Positions 35,900 through 44,094 of a DNA stretch of 64,000 nucleotides are shown here, piece by piece (positions within the stretch are counted from its first letter, which is position 1; each line of letters begins with the position of its first letter). The notes below the pieces were generated by a model. That model made no database searches, was not told the DNA's origin, and saw only the letters and a list, made by a program, of their open reading frames with translations. This DNA is from Ferrovibrio sp965278975 (GTDB lineage Bacteria > Pseudomonadota > Alphaproteobacteria > Ferrovibrionales > Ferrovibrionaceae): positions 620,001 to 684,000 of the forward strand of contig NZ_OZ257126.1 of NCBI RefSeq assembly GCF_965278975.1, read 5' to 3'. The position numbers and the translations under genes are program-made.

Positions 35900-36186
35900 G
35901 CTGACTCCTCCGCGAAGTATGTCGCGGCTTTTTTTAGGATGTCGCGCTCCGCCTTGAGCTTGACCACCTCGCGCCACAGCCGCTTGATCTCCAGTTGCTC
36001 CGGCTTCATCTGGCCATGGCCTGGAAAGGCATGGGCCGGGTCGGCCGCTGCCGCCTTCAGCCAGTTGCGCAACACAGTCTCATGCAGGTCGAGATCGCGG
36101 GCAACCTGGCCAACCGTCACGCCCCGCTCCCGGATCAGCCTCACAGCCTCAAGCTTGAACTCACGGCTGAATACCCGTCGTCCCAT
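35896..36186 (-). CDS. IS3 transposase OrfA
   Basis: A 96-residue OrfA: an N-terminal HTH (FSREFKLEAVRLIRERG, VGQVARDLDLHETVLRNWL) and a C-terminal leucine-zipper-like helix (IKRLWREVVKLKAERDILKKA). It is intact, ending in the usual AEESA just before orfB. Alone it binds the IS ends and may inhibit transposition. Confidence 0.9.
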   Translation of the reverse strand: MGRRVFSREFKLEAVRLIRERGVTVGQVARDLDLHETVLRNWLKAAAADPAHAFPGHGQMKPEQLEIKRLWREVVKLKAERDILKKAATYFAEESA

Positions 36187-36269
36187 AACCCGCCTCTGAC
36201 TCCATGAAGCACCTTATCTCGGTGTCCATCAAACCGGCAGCAGGCCACATAAATGGAATTTGGGGATGC

Positions 36270-36668
36270 CTATGGCGAATCTTTGGATTCCTGCGGCTGC
36301 AGAGGGTCAGGGCCATAGCGGTTAGGCCCAACATTTCCCGGGATGAATAATATTGCCAAAGCAAATACCCATCCGATAAAGGGCAGCGCCACGATCAGCG
36401 CGGACCATCCCGTCCAGCCGAAGTCACGGCATCTCTGCGCCGCTGTAATTCCGGCAGAGACAAGCAGGATCAGGAATATAATCGCAAATAGAATGCTGAG
36501 TTGAGTGTGTCTCTCTTCATTCAGATATTTGAGCCTCTCTAGATAAGACCCAAAGAGGGCTGAGCAGACCAAGAAAGTGACGAGTAGAGTCACAAGATAT
36601 AAAAAATAGGACTTTCTGTTCCTACGGCCAGAGAATCTGAATATTCCAGAAAACACAGGGATCGACAT
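36270..36668 (-). CDS. DUF805 membrane protein
   Basis: A 132-residue integral membrane protein with four hydrophobic segments. The DUF805 hallmarks are the opening FSGRRNRKSYFLYLV, AAQRCRDFGWTGWSALI and the closing GNVGPNRYGPDPL. Function of the family is unknown. GGAGG lies 4 bases before the ATG, and an upstream complementary octamer could hide it (see the hairpin at 36670). First intact gene after the IS. Confidence 0.88.
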   Translation of the reverse strand: MSIPVFSGIFRFSGRRNRKSYFLYLVTLLVTFLVCSALFGSYLERLKYLNEERHTQLSILFAIIFLILLVSAGITAAQRCRDFGWTGWSALIVALPFIGWVFALAILFIPGNVGPNRYGPDPLQPQESKDSP

Positions 36669-36669
36669 A

Positions 36670-36723
36670 TTGCCTCCGATTAGCCGGGTATCTACGCCCC
36701 AATAATGGGGGATTGGGAGGCAA
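36670..36723 (-). promoter_or_regulatory. Leader hairpin that could mask the DUF805 ribosome site
   Basis: In the minus-strand RNA, TTGCCTCC at the upstream end is exactly complementary to GGAGGCAA, which contains the ribosome site of the DUF805 gene. Between them a smaller hairpin CCCC-N6-GGGG can form. This gives a 54-base structure able to block translation unless it is opened. Seen in sequence; a regulatory role is inference. Confidence 0.4.
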
Positions 36724-36788
36724 CTAGTCCAGTCAATTGAGACTCATAGTCTGTAGATCAATAGTTAACAAAATGGCCCTCTCGGCAC

Positions 36789-37010
36789 ATGGACATCCGT
36801 CGCCGTGTTGGCCTCAATGTGCAGTATTTCCGCAAGGAACAAGGCTGGTCTCAGGAAGACCTAGCCTTCGAATGCGGTTTGCACCGCACCTATATCAGCG
36901 GGGTAGAGCGGGGTATCCGCAATCCGACTGTGCTCATCCTGCATAAAATTGCCGCGAGCCTGGGAATCCCAGCAGCCCGACTGTTGGACGAAACCAACCT
37001 CCGAAAATAA
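36789..37010 (+). CDS. XRE/Cro-family HTH regulator
   Basis: A 73-residue single-domain HTH protein: VQYFRKEQGWSQEDLAFECG for the first helices, HRTYISGVERGIRNPT for the recognition helix and turn, and ILHKIAASLGIPAARLL. Such small regulators control phage and plasmid genes or restriction systems. No clear ribosome site precedes the ATG. It is divergent from DUF805 and upstream of the unknown gene at 37124. Confidence 0.88.
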   Translation: MDIRRRVGLNVQYFRKEQGWSQEDLAFECGLHRTYISGVERGIRNPTVLILHKIAASLGIPAARLLDETNLRK

Positions 37011-37123
37011 GCCCATTTTGGCCAAGCGAATCGATTCGCCCTGCCAGCTCTAGCCTTTTGTCAAGAACATCTGGGAATCCCTCATGTTCTTGCAACGGAC
37101 AAGAGATATGGCATGCTGAGCAG

Positions 37124-37978
37124 ATGCCAAGAAAACCCAAGCAATCTTCTTTGTACAATACCGCACCCAGCGCAAAGCAGCTCTGCACCGCCTGGGGCCT
37201 ATACAGACGCGATGAGGATTCCTCTCTAACACGACCGGACTCTCTTACCGCCCCCGCTGAGCTTCTCCGATTATGTGAAAGCTACGCCAAAGATGGTGCG
37301 TTGGTTGAGAATGCCGTTTCCAGAATCATGGAATCTGTCGACATATACATTGCGGATTCTCTGTGGAGGAGTAACGAGGAGCGGCCCGTCCTACGTCGAA
37401 TCGCAGCAGAACGATTCTCTCATGCTGTGGCAAATGGGGGGCCGCCCCAACCTCTAGATCCCGGAACTGAAGCCAGCATTCTGGACTATTGTCAAAAGCA
37501 CCGTGGTGCAAACAAGGAACTACTAAAATTATTCACTGATCCTGGCGATGCTGACTCTCCAACACGAAAGACTATTATGGAGAAATTCTCCGCACTTATT
37601 CTGGCGGGAGCTACGAAGCTAGCCACAGAGCGTAACACTCCAGGAAGAAAAGAAAATCCATCCGTCCAACAATTAGGCTTTGGCTTATGCAAAGCCTATG
37701 AGGAATTGTCAGGGAAAAAGGTTACCCACAACCACAATGTGAACGAACGCCACAAAGCGTCTGACGCCAGCGAATTTGTGGGAAAAGTACTCGGCGTTCT
37801 GTTTCCATTTATAGAAAACCCACACGGCGCAACCGACTCAATGGATTACACATTATCAGCGCCGCACGACACAAGTCCGACCGATTTAGCATTTCAACAA
37901 GCAATGTACGATGAATTGATATTATTTGATGGCGTCGTGCGCCTCTATGCAAAAAACGAAAAGTCCGAAAAAAACTAG
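37124..37978 (+). CDS. Hypothetical island protein
   Basis: A 284-residue protein of no family that I recognise. The N-terminus is basic (MPRKPKQSS); the rest is mainly helical and charged, with no membrane segment, signal peptide or known nucleotide motif. A TTG start at 37058 is possible in frame but less likely. It lies between the XRE regulator and the ParB-methyltransferase fusion, all on the plus strand. Its composition is less GC-rich than the core genes, as for its neighbours in the island. Confidence 0.7.
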   Translation: MPRKPKQSSLYNTAPSAKQLCTAWGLYRRDEDSSLTRPDSLTAPAELLRLCESYAKDGALVENAVSRIMESVDIYIADSLWRSNEERPVLRRIAAERFSHAVANGGPPQPLDPGTEASILDYCQKHRGANKELLKLFTDPGDADSPTRKTIMEKFSALILAGATKLATERNTPGRKENPSVQQLGFGLCKAYEELSGKKVTHNHNVNERHKASDASEFVGKVLGVLFPFIENPHGATDSMDYTLSAPHDTSPTDLAFQQAMYDELILFDGVVRLYAKNEKSEKN

Positions 37979-38032
37979 ATTGGGTGCATTCTTGTCCGTG
38001 ACCTTTGAGGGCAGGTTCGTAACACTGCCTCC

Positions 38033-39451
38033 ATGCAAAACACACCAACGTCACAGACACACCAAAGCCACTCAGCCGACGAAGCACCCGCACCCATAAC
38101 TCAGCCTGGGTGGGAAACCGCCGGCTTTGTCTACTGGACGCCGATCGAAGCGCTGAAGCTCAACCCCAAGAACCCTCGGCGCCACTCCAAGCGGCAAATT
38201 GCTCAGCTAGCCGCTGCTATGAAGAAATTCGATTTCATCAACCCGGTGATAATCGATGAGGATGACACCGTTCTGGCTGGCCATGCGCGAATCGCTGCTG
38301 CCAAACAGTTGGGGGAAGGAATCGTCAAGACCATCCGCGTTGATCATCTAAATGCTGAAGATAAGAAAGCATATATCATTGCTGAGAATCAACTGGCTGC
38401 ACTGGCCGGTTGGGACCAAGAGCTTTTAAGGGAAGAGCTCGCCGGCCTTGTTGAAATAAACTACGAGGTCGAGCTAACCGGCTTTCTCACAGTCGAAATC
38501 GACAGGATCCTCGAAATATCGCCTGGCAGCGCGGGCCATTCGACCGCGAGGGAAGAAGAAAATACTGAACCTCAGCCGGGCCCTGCAGTTAGCCGTCATG
38601 GCGATCTGTGGCAAATCGGCCCACACCGCTTGTTATGTGGTAACGCGCTCGACTTAGCCGATTACCAAACCCTGCTGCAAGGTGAGAAGGCCGAGATGAT
38701 CTTCACCGACCCTCCCTATAATGTTGAGATTGCCGGAAATGTTTGTGGCTCCGGGCAAATCAAACACCGAGAGTTCATGATGGCCTCGGGAGAAATGAGC
38801 CAAGCCGAGTTTGCACAATTCCTCGAGCAGGCGTTCCGAGCAATGGCTCAGCATAGCATTGATGGTGCGGTTCACTTCATTTGCATGGATTGGCGCCATA
38901 TCCAGGAAATCACTGCCGCTGGCAACAAGGCATACACCGAATTGAAGAATCTTTGCATCTGGGCGAAGACTAATGGCGGCATGGGCACATTCTATCGCTC
39001 CCGCCATGAATTGGTGTTCGTTTACATAAGCGGCAACGGCAAGCCAATCAATAACTTTGGGCTGGGCGAGAATGGCCGCTACCGCACCAATGTTTGGGAG
39101 TATGAAGGGGTTAATAGCCTCGCCCATGGCCGGCGTGAAGAGCTAAAGCTTCATCCTACCGTGAAGCCAATAGGACTGGTGGCAGACGCGATTCGTGATT
39201 GCTCAAAGCGTAAGGGCCTGATCCTCGACCCCTTCGCCGGTAGCGGCACAACTTTACTCGCCTGCCACAAAACTGGCCGGATGGCCCGCCTAATGGAGCT
39301 AGATCCACTCTATGTCGATGTGATCATTAGGCGCCAACAGGCAATCACCGGCATAGAGGCACGCCTAGCCTCTAGCGGCAAAAGCTTTAATCAAGTCGCC
39401 GCCGAACGCCTAAAGGAAGCAACCTCCACCTCGTCTTCGGAGCTGGATTAG
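38033..39451 (+). CDS. ParB-domain/DNA methyltransferase fusion (class beta)
   Basis: A 472-residue fusion. Residues 33-120 form a ParB/sulfiredoxin-like domain (NPKNPRRHSKRQIAQL, PVIIDEDDTVLAGHARIAAA). Residues 190-450 are an amino-methyltransferase with catalytic DPPYN at 226-230 before the AdoMet motif DPFAGSGTT at 399-407, the class beta order of N6-adenine or N4-cytosine enzymes. Such fusions are frequent in phages and prophages, often next to DUF5681 and terminase genes, as here. It has no restriction partner nearby, so it may protect or mark phage DNA. Confidence 0.9.
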   Translation: MQNTPTSQTHQSHSADEAPAPITQPGWETAGFVYWTPIEALKLNPKNPRRHSKRQIAQLAAAMKKFDFINPVIIDEDDTVLAGHARIAAAKQLGEGIVKTIRVDHLNAEDKKAYIIAENQLAALAGWDQELLREELAGLVEINYEVELTGFLTVEIDRILEISPGSAGHSTAREEENTEPQPGPAVSRHGDLWQIGPHRLLCGNALDLADYQTLLQGEKAEMIFTDPPYNVEIAGNVCGSGQIKHREFMMASGEMSQAEFAQFLEQAFRAMAQHSIDGAVHFICMDWRHIQEITAAGNKAYTELKNLCIWAKTNGGMGTFYRSRHELVFVYISGNGKPINNFGLGENGRYRTNVWEYEGVNSLAHGRREELKLHPTVKPIGLVADAIRDCSKRKGLILDPFAGSGTTLLACHKTGRMARLMELDPLYVDVIIRRQQAITGIEARLASSGKSFNQVAAERLKEATSTSSSELD

Positions 39452-39453
39452 CC

Positions 39454-39837
39454 ATGCCGTCGAATACAAAAAAGGCCAAGTCAGGCTCTGAAGTTGGCTA
39501 CAAGAAGCCGCCGCGCAATACGCAATTCCAGCCCGGCCAATCCGGTAATCCACGTGGCCGGCCAAAAGGGAGCGTCAACGCCAAAACCCTGTTGGCCAAA
39601 CTGCTCAGAAAGCCAGTAATCATTACAATTAATGGAAAACCCGTCAAAGTTTCTATGCTCGAAGCACAATTTGAAAAGATATTTTCGGATTCATTGCATG
39701 GGAAACCATCCGCCCAAAAGATTATTATGCCGCTTCTCCTCGATCTCGCGGATGCAGAAGCAATTCCGTCAGCAGAAGAAGATCGCTGGATACTGGAACG
39801 TTTCCTTGAGCGAAACGCCAGAAAACCATCCTCATGA
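39454..39837 (+). CDS. DUF5681 protein
   Basis: A 127-residue protein with the DUF5681 signature: a basic start then NTQFQPGQSGNPRGRPKGS at about 25-43 and KLLRKPVIITINGKPVKVSM. Family members sit just before terminase-like genes in phage and prophage clusters and may be small-subunit-like DNA-binding proteins; function not proven. It starts 2 bases after the fusion gene and overlaps the terminase-like gene by 4 bases. Confidence 0.85.
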   Translation: MPSNTKKAKSGSEVGYKKPPRNTQFQPGQSGNPRGRPKGSVNAKTLLAKLLRKPVIITINGKPVKVSMLEAQFEKIFSDSLHGKPSAQKIIMPLLLDLADAEAIPSAEEDRWILERFLERNARKPSS

Positions 39838-40733
39838 AGAGGGTTGAAGTTGGGGCTGCTCTTCGGAGAGACCCCGCGATCTTCTTTGAGGCTGTCCTGC
39901 GCACGCTACATCCGCAATTCACCCCCCTCACGCCCTGGTATGTGGAAACAATCATACACCACTGCCTGAATGGCAAGGCAGGGCACAGGCTCATTACTGT
40001 TGCGCTGCCACCTCTGTCGCTCAAAAGCACGCTATGTTCAGTGGCCCTACCAGCGTTGCTGATAGGGCGCCTCCCTGGCTTCCGTGTCCTTGTGTGCGCC
40101 GCTGATCGAGCCGCCGCAAGGCGGATACAAGCATTATTCACCACGACCACCACCTCACCCTGGTATCAGCACGCGTTTGGAGGCACTCGTTTTGCTGAGA
40201 GAAAAAGCCGGGGTGGGGCCACCTCACGGATGCCCTCGTTCACCTGTATAACCACACGTGACGATGCACCGAATTCGCTGTTTGACCTTATCGTTATAGA
40301 TGACCCCTACGGCGGCACAGCGGCCAACCCTATCGAATTTGAGCGCGTCAACGCACTCTTCGACCAGGCCCTTATGCTTCGAGTGCGCGATCCCGCGGAT
40401 CCTTTCGTGCTGGCCGTTATGACTCGCGCCGGCACAAGGGATTTGCATGCCCATTTGCGCTTGCGGCGAAATGCCACAGCGCTCGAGTTTCCTGCTATTG
40501 CCACTGAGCGGAGTCGTTGGCCGCTACTAAATGGAACACACCATATTCGCCGTATAGATGAAGTATTGGCACCCGAGATTCATAGCAGCGCCGCGCTTGA
40601 GCGGGTTCGATTGTCGATGACCAGATCGGAGTTCAACCAGCGCTTTCAGCAAGATGTATCACCGCCCCCTCTCCTGGCGTTTGGTGACACGCCTGAAAAA
40701 TGGGGGAACGACTTTAACTTCGATCCAGGCTGA
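39834..40733 (+). CDS. Terminase-large-subunit-like ATPase without nuclease domain
   Basis: A 299-residue protein resembling the ATPase half of phage large terminases. A deviant Walker A LPPLSLKST lies at 58-66 and Walker B LIVIDDP at 152-158, with a coupling segment VLAVMTRAGTRDLHAHL after it. Full terminases have some 450-600 residues with an RNase H-like nuclease; that half is missing, and the reading frame closes after QRFQQDVSPPP. It is either a truncated prophage gene or a reduced packaging or mobilisation ATPase. Confidence 0.75.
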   Translation: MKRVEVGAALRRDPAIFFEAVLRTLHPQFTPLTPWYVETIIHHCLNGKAGHRLITVALPPLSLKSTLCSVALPALLIGRLPGFRVLVCAADRAAARRIQALFTTTTTSPWYQHAFGGTRFAERKSRGGATSRMPSFTCITTRDDAPNSLFDLIVIDDPYGGTAANPIEFERVNALFDQALMLRVRDPADPFVLAVMTRAGTRDLHAHLRLRRNATALEFPAIATERSRWPLLNGTHHIRRIDEVLAPEIHSSAALERVRLSMTRSEFNQRFQQDVSPPPLLAFGDTPEKWGNDFNFDPG

Positions 40734-40844
40734 CACCATATACTGCGGGCTCCGGCATAATATTGGCTTACGTAGCGCGGCATTGAATTTGCTGGACTTC
40801 CCCTCTCTTTCGAGCAATCAGTGGGCTCAGGAGGTCAAGCTGAT

Positions 40845-40955
40845 ATGCACTTAAATCCATCAACTATGCGCTTTATTAGGCTCGGGCCAGACGGGCCCTG
40901 GTTAGCCTGGTCTCTTGCTACAGGCACCAGCCTCTTCGGCTCGATCAGGAAGTAG
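40845..40955 (+). CDS. Possible 36-residue small protein
   Basis: A short frame with AGGAGG 10 bases before the ATG, encoding a peptide with FIRLGPDGPWLAWSLATG, a glycine- and tryptophan-rich stretch, ending in basic residues. It lies in the gap after the terminase-like gene on the same strand. The ribosome site is better than those of several neighbours. No family is recognised. Confidence 0.4.
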   Translation: MHLNPSTMRFIRLGPDGPWLAWSLATGTSLFGSIRK

Positions 40956-40990
40956 CTGTGGCATGCCAGGTTAGGAAAGCCGGCGTCACG

Positions 40991-41182
40991 ATGAAACCAT
41001 TATTCCCAGCATCTGAGCGCCTAAGCCCGAAAGCCTTCGCCAAGATCACCGCCACGCTTGAAGACGCCACTATTTTGGCGGTTAAAGGACAATCACATCG
41101 GCTGACGCCCATGCAACGGCAGAGGATTGCTCGTCAGCTGTTTTTGAAGATCAAAGCGGCTGGAAAAGCCATAGCACCCTGA
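40991..41182 (+). CDS. Small hypothetical protein
   Basis: A 63-residue basic protein starting MKPLFPASERLSPKAFAKI, mostly helical with RLTPMQRQRIARQLFLKIK in its second half. An AGGAAA lies about 14 bases before the ATG, an unusual distance. It may be the last gene of the phage-like block and faces the minus-strand operon A. Function unknown. Confidence 0.5.
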   Translation: MKPLFPASERLSPKAFAKITATLEDATILAVKGQSHRLTPMQRQRIARQLFLKIKAAGKAIAP

Positions 41183-41305
41183 TCCCCTAAGGGCGCAAGC
41201 AGAAGATATGCTTTCTCGGGCTAGGCGAGAGCTAGGATACGATCAGCTAATAACTCATCGCTTTTCACTGGCGCGCGAGAGTGTGTGGCGGCACCGGAGG
41301 AGCAA

Positions 41306-42256
41306 TTATGTGCCCGCAGTACTTTGCCCCTCTTCTTTAAGATTTGGCGTAAAGGCCACGCTAAATTCAACAATCTTTCCGTTCGGCACGCGATCGACAG
41401 GTTCTCCCGATTGGTCGCCACTTACCCGCCAAACCGAAATATTCGGCAAGTAGCCAACAGCCACTACCATTGAAATAAGCGCGAAAATCTTTGGGCCAAA
41501 CGGAATAAGTATGGGACGACCAACTGCACTGGCATGGCTCAGAAACGACTCAAGCCGAAGGAAACAGTCATATGGGTCATCGACGCGATATGTGTATATC
41601 CGCTCCTTGCCGATGAGATTAATCATATCACGATTAATAGACCAAACCTTATGGTCATATTGCGGATCCTCTCCAGTTGGGAAGAATGCCCATGCGTCAT
41701 ACGGCTCCAAGTATTCAAGTATGCCGTAGGCGTAATCGTATTCATAACCAAGACCTACGATTGCCAAGGCTGGCTTCGAAATATCGGAGTACCATCCCGC
41801 AAAGTCCGGCGTTACAGGCTCCGAGATTGTAATGGGGCTGTGTTCCTGACTAGGGGCGACAAACTTTGCCGGACTATAGAAGAAGGTTACGTTAGCTTTA
41901 GCACCTTCGCCATTTAAGAGGTGTACTAGCGTTGCGATCATTGGACGTGACATTGATGATATGTCGATACCTATTTCCAGTTGGTTGCCCTGCGCATCCA
42001 TCGTTTGGATTATTTCCGAAATTCGGGCCGTGAATCCCACGCCGGCCTTACTCACAATCTCGAACTTCGCCTGCTCATACCAACTCTGGTTCCGTTGGAA
42101 GTTCAGAACATTTCGTTCAATGAATTGAATTGCGACGCCCTTCTTTATTTTCGGAAAGACAGTTTGGGAAACGGTAATTGCGCGCTTCTCGTAGCCTAGC
42201 GCCGCAATAAACAGGTCAAACTCTTGGCTCTTGTGGTTGCGAATTGGCGTAATCAT
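41306..42256 (-). CDS. Operon A third gene: unknown protein with two Rossmann-like halves
   Basis: A 316-residue protein I cannot place in a named family. Two halves look alike: FDLFIAALGYEKRA early and LAIVGLGYEYDYAYGILEYLEP in the middle, each a strand, a GYE turn and a helix. A strand-turn IGIDISSMSRP lies near residue 98. The pattern recalls nucleotide-sensing or effector domains in prokaryotic conflict systems, but this is inference. Its ATG overlaps the ATPase stop (ATGA), so the two are translated together. No membrane segment or signal. Confidence 0.7.
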   Translation of the reverse strand: MITPIRNHKSQEFDLFIAALGYEKRAITVSQTVFPKIKKGVAIQFIERNVLNFQRNQSWYEQAKFEIVSKAGVGFTARISEIIQTMDAQGNQLEIGIDISSMSRPMIATLVHLLNGEGAKANVTFFYSPAKFVAPSQEHSPITISEPVTPDFAGWYSDISKPALAIVGLGYEYDYAYGILEYLEPYDAWAFFPTGEDPQYDHKVWSINRDMINLIGKERIYTYRVDDPYDCFLRLESFLSHASAVGRPILIPFGPKIFALISMVVAVGYLPNISVWRVSGDQSGEPVDRVPNGKIVEFSVAFTPNLKEEGQSTAGT

Positions 42257-44094
42257 CGATCCACTCCATCAACAAAACCGAAGAGGTCGACGGGGGCTTC
42301 ATCTCGCAGAATGGAATGCAGGCTTATCTCTCGCCCGAGGTTTAAGGGCAACCTATAGTACGTCGCAAGCATATAGGAGAGCCGGAACCTCTTGCTTTTG
42401 AGCGAATTAAACAGCGGTTCGTCCAAACTGTCATCACCAACAACTATGGCTCCAGCGTTTAGGGCCTTGCCTAGTGCCACCTCAAGGTTTCGCGATGTGT
42501 TTGAATCCACGACGAAAGATAGCGGCGGCTCAGCTTGGAAGTCAGCACGTACAAGCCCATCGAAAAAATATTCTCCTATACGATCCAGGAGAGTAAGGAG
42601 GCCGCGCTGGCCAGGTTTAGAACGCGACTCATTGACGTATGGGACCGTTTTAAGCAATGCGCGGAAGCGATGAGAGGCTATGGCAATTGCCTTCGTCTGA
42701 GCAACCGCCGAAATCTGCACTTTGTCCCTGGCATATTCCTTAAGAAGCGGCGCGACAACGCCGATGAACCAGCGCGGATTTCCCTCGACTACCGCAAACA
42801 GCGACCGATATCCGAGATAGAGCCTTGGATTTTTTCGACTCCGGAGCCCACTAATGAATCTGCTGCGTAGCGCGACTCTGATAACAACCAGAGGGGTGAC
42901 CTTTCGGACATTCTCTGCGCGGTCTTTCTCTTTCATCTTATCAATGGCATTGATGTCAACTTTCCTGGACTTAAGGAAATCAGCGAATGATGAGTCACTA
43001 TCAGCCAACTCTTTAAAAGCTCGCCAAAGGGGCGAATTGACCTTATAGGCAGGCGCGCTGCGCGCGCCCTCTGGCGCCTCTAAAGCTGAGGGAGCAAATA
43101 TGTCGCTAAGCTTAGTATCTTTGCACCCGTATGCGCGTAGCATGGCATTTGCAAGTTCGGTCGAGAACTGCAGGCCATCCTCTTTTCTGGTATACCACAG
43201 AAAAATAGGGTCATAGTCGTTGCTGGGCATGGGCGCTGCAGCACCCTGCATCGGTTCCAAACCCTCGCTGTATGGGCTGATAGAAAGTTTAAAAAGCAAT
43301 TTCGGGTATGTACTACGCAACGCCGCCAAAAGCGTTCGTCGAATACTAGCTGGCGCAATCTCAAGCTCATCGAATAGAAGGCCCCACTTCTGCCATTCCT
43401 TGCCAACGATTGTGTTGAAGGCGTCAATGGCCAGGCTAGCAGATTCCAAGAATGGGATATGCAGTACTTGATTGGCACGGATGCGCTCTACTGAAGCAGT
43501 AGAATCCCTGCCGGATTCCTGTTGAGCTACCTCGGCAATATCTGAAAGCCGCCTCCTTAGCGCTAAGCGAAGACCAAGGAAGCTGCGCACCTGAATGCTA
43601 AGCTTCCAAGCATCTGCCAGCAACTGTACCAGTTCTTCCTCCTTCTCCCGCGGCAAGTCGCAATATAAATGAGATAAATGGCGATGGTCTTTCAACCTCG
43701 GCATTGCCGCCTGTTGCATGGCTTCCACGAGAGCGATAAGCACATGATTTGTGAATGCCGCATTGCCTAGTGTATCCGCTACATAGCTGGCGAGAGGCCG
43801 CGACGACAGCGCGCCGAGTTGGGCACTCCAGCTGATGTCCGCCGGAATAAAGACACCAATAAAGTCGATATCTTTTTTGTCACTCCCAGAACTTTCATCA
43901 TTCCAAGCCATCAAGGCGGGCACCTGCAACATCTTCAGCAATGTCGTTTTGCCACTACCGCGTGGACCGACAATCAATGAGTGTCGACGCAATATGAGCT
44001 TTCCGAAGTCTGGAGGAGCAATGAAGGTCGCCGCCACCTGACTAGGCTCCAGATTTCGGGCATTAAATGAGTCGAAAATGGAGGGCGCAATCAT
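42253..44094 (-). CDS. Operon A second gene: P-loop ATPase
   Basis: A 613-residue ATPase. Walker A GPRGSGKTT is at 43-51 and Walker B WGLLFDELEI at 237-246, whose DE pair is typical of AAA+/STAND and ORC-like ATPases. The stretch between is long and charged; residues 370-480 contain KVTPLVVIRVALRSRFISGLRS and a WFIGVVAPLL segment. No transmembrane helix or long coiled coil of the SbcC/Rad50 kind is evident. Overlaps both neighbours by 4 bases (ATGA). Likely the sensor or motor of a three-protein system. Confidence 0.82.
   Translation of the reverse strand: MIAPSIFDSFNARNLEPSQVAATFIAPPDFGKLILRRHSLIVGPRGSGKTTLLKMLQVPALMAWNDESSGSDKKDIDFIGVFIPADISWSAQLGALSSRPLASYVADTLGNAAFTNHVLIALVEAMQQAAMPRLKDHRHLSHLYCDLPREKEEELVQLLADAWKLSIQVRSFLGLRLALRRRLSDIAEVAQQESGRDSTASVERIRANQVLHIPFLESASLAIDAFNTIVGKEWQKWGLLFDELEIAPASIRRTLLAALRSTYPKLLFKLSISPYSEGLEPMQGAAAPMPSNDYDPIFLWYTRKEDGLQFSTELANAMLRAYGCKDTKLSDIFAPSALEAPEGARSAPAYKVNSPLWRAFKELADSDSSFADFLKSRKVDINAIDKMKEKDRAENVRKVTPLVVIRVALRSRFISGLRSRKNPRLYLGYRSLFAVVEGNPRWFIGVVAPLLKEYARDKVQISAVAQTKAIAIASHRFRALLKTVPYVNESRSKPGQRGLLTLLDRIGEYFFDGLVRADFQAEPPLSFVVDSNTSRNLEVALGKALNAGAIVVGDDSLDEPLFNSLKSKRFRLSYMLATYYRLPLNLGREISLHSILRDEAPVDLFGFVDGVDR

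Larger units (their letters stand above)
35016..36247 (-). mobile_element. IS3-family insertion sequence, decayed
   Basis: About 1.23 kb bounded by imperfect inverted repeats of about 26 bases: TGGCCTCCTGCCGGTTTAGT on the left (35016) and the inverse of TGGCCTGCTGCCGGTTTGAT on the right (ending 36247), beginning TG and ending CA as usual for IS3. It carries the standard two overlapping frames, orfA intact and orfB broken. No convincing target duplication is visible, so the copy is old or its flanks have changed. Confidence 0.88.
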
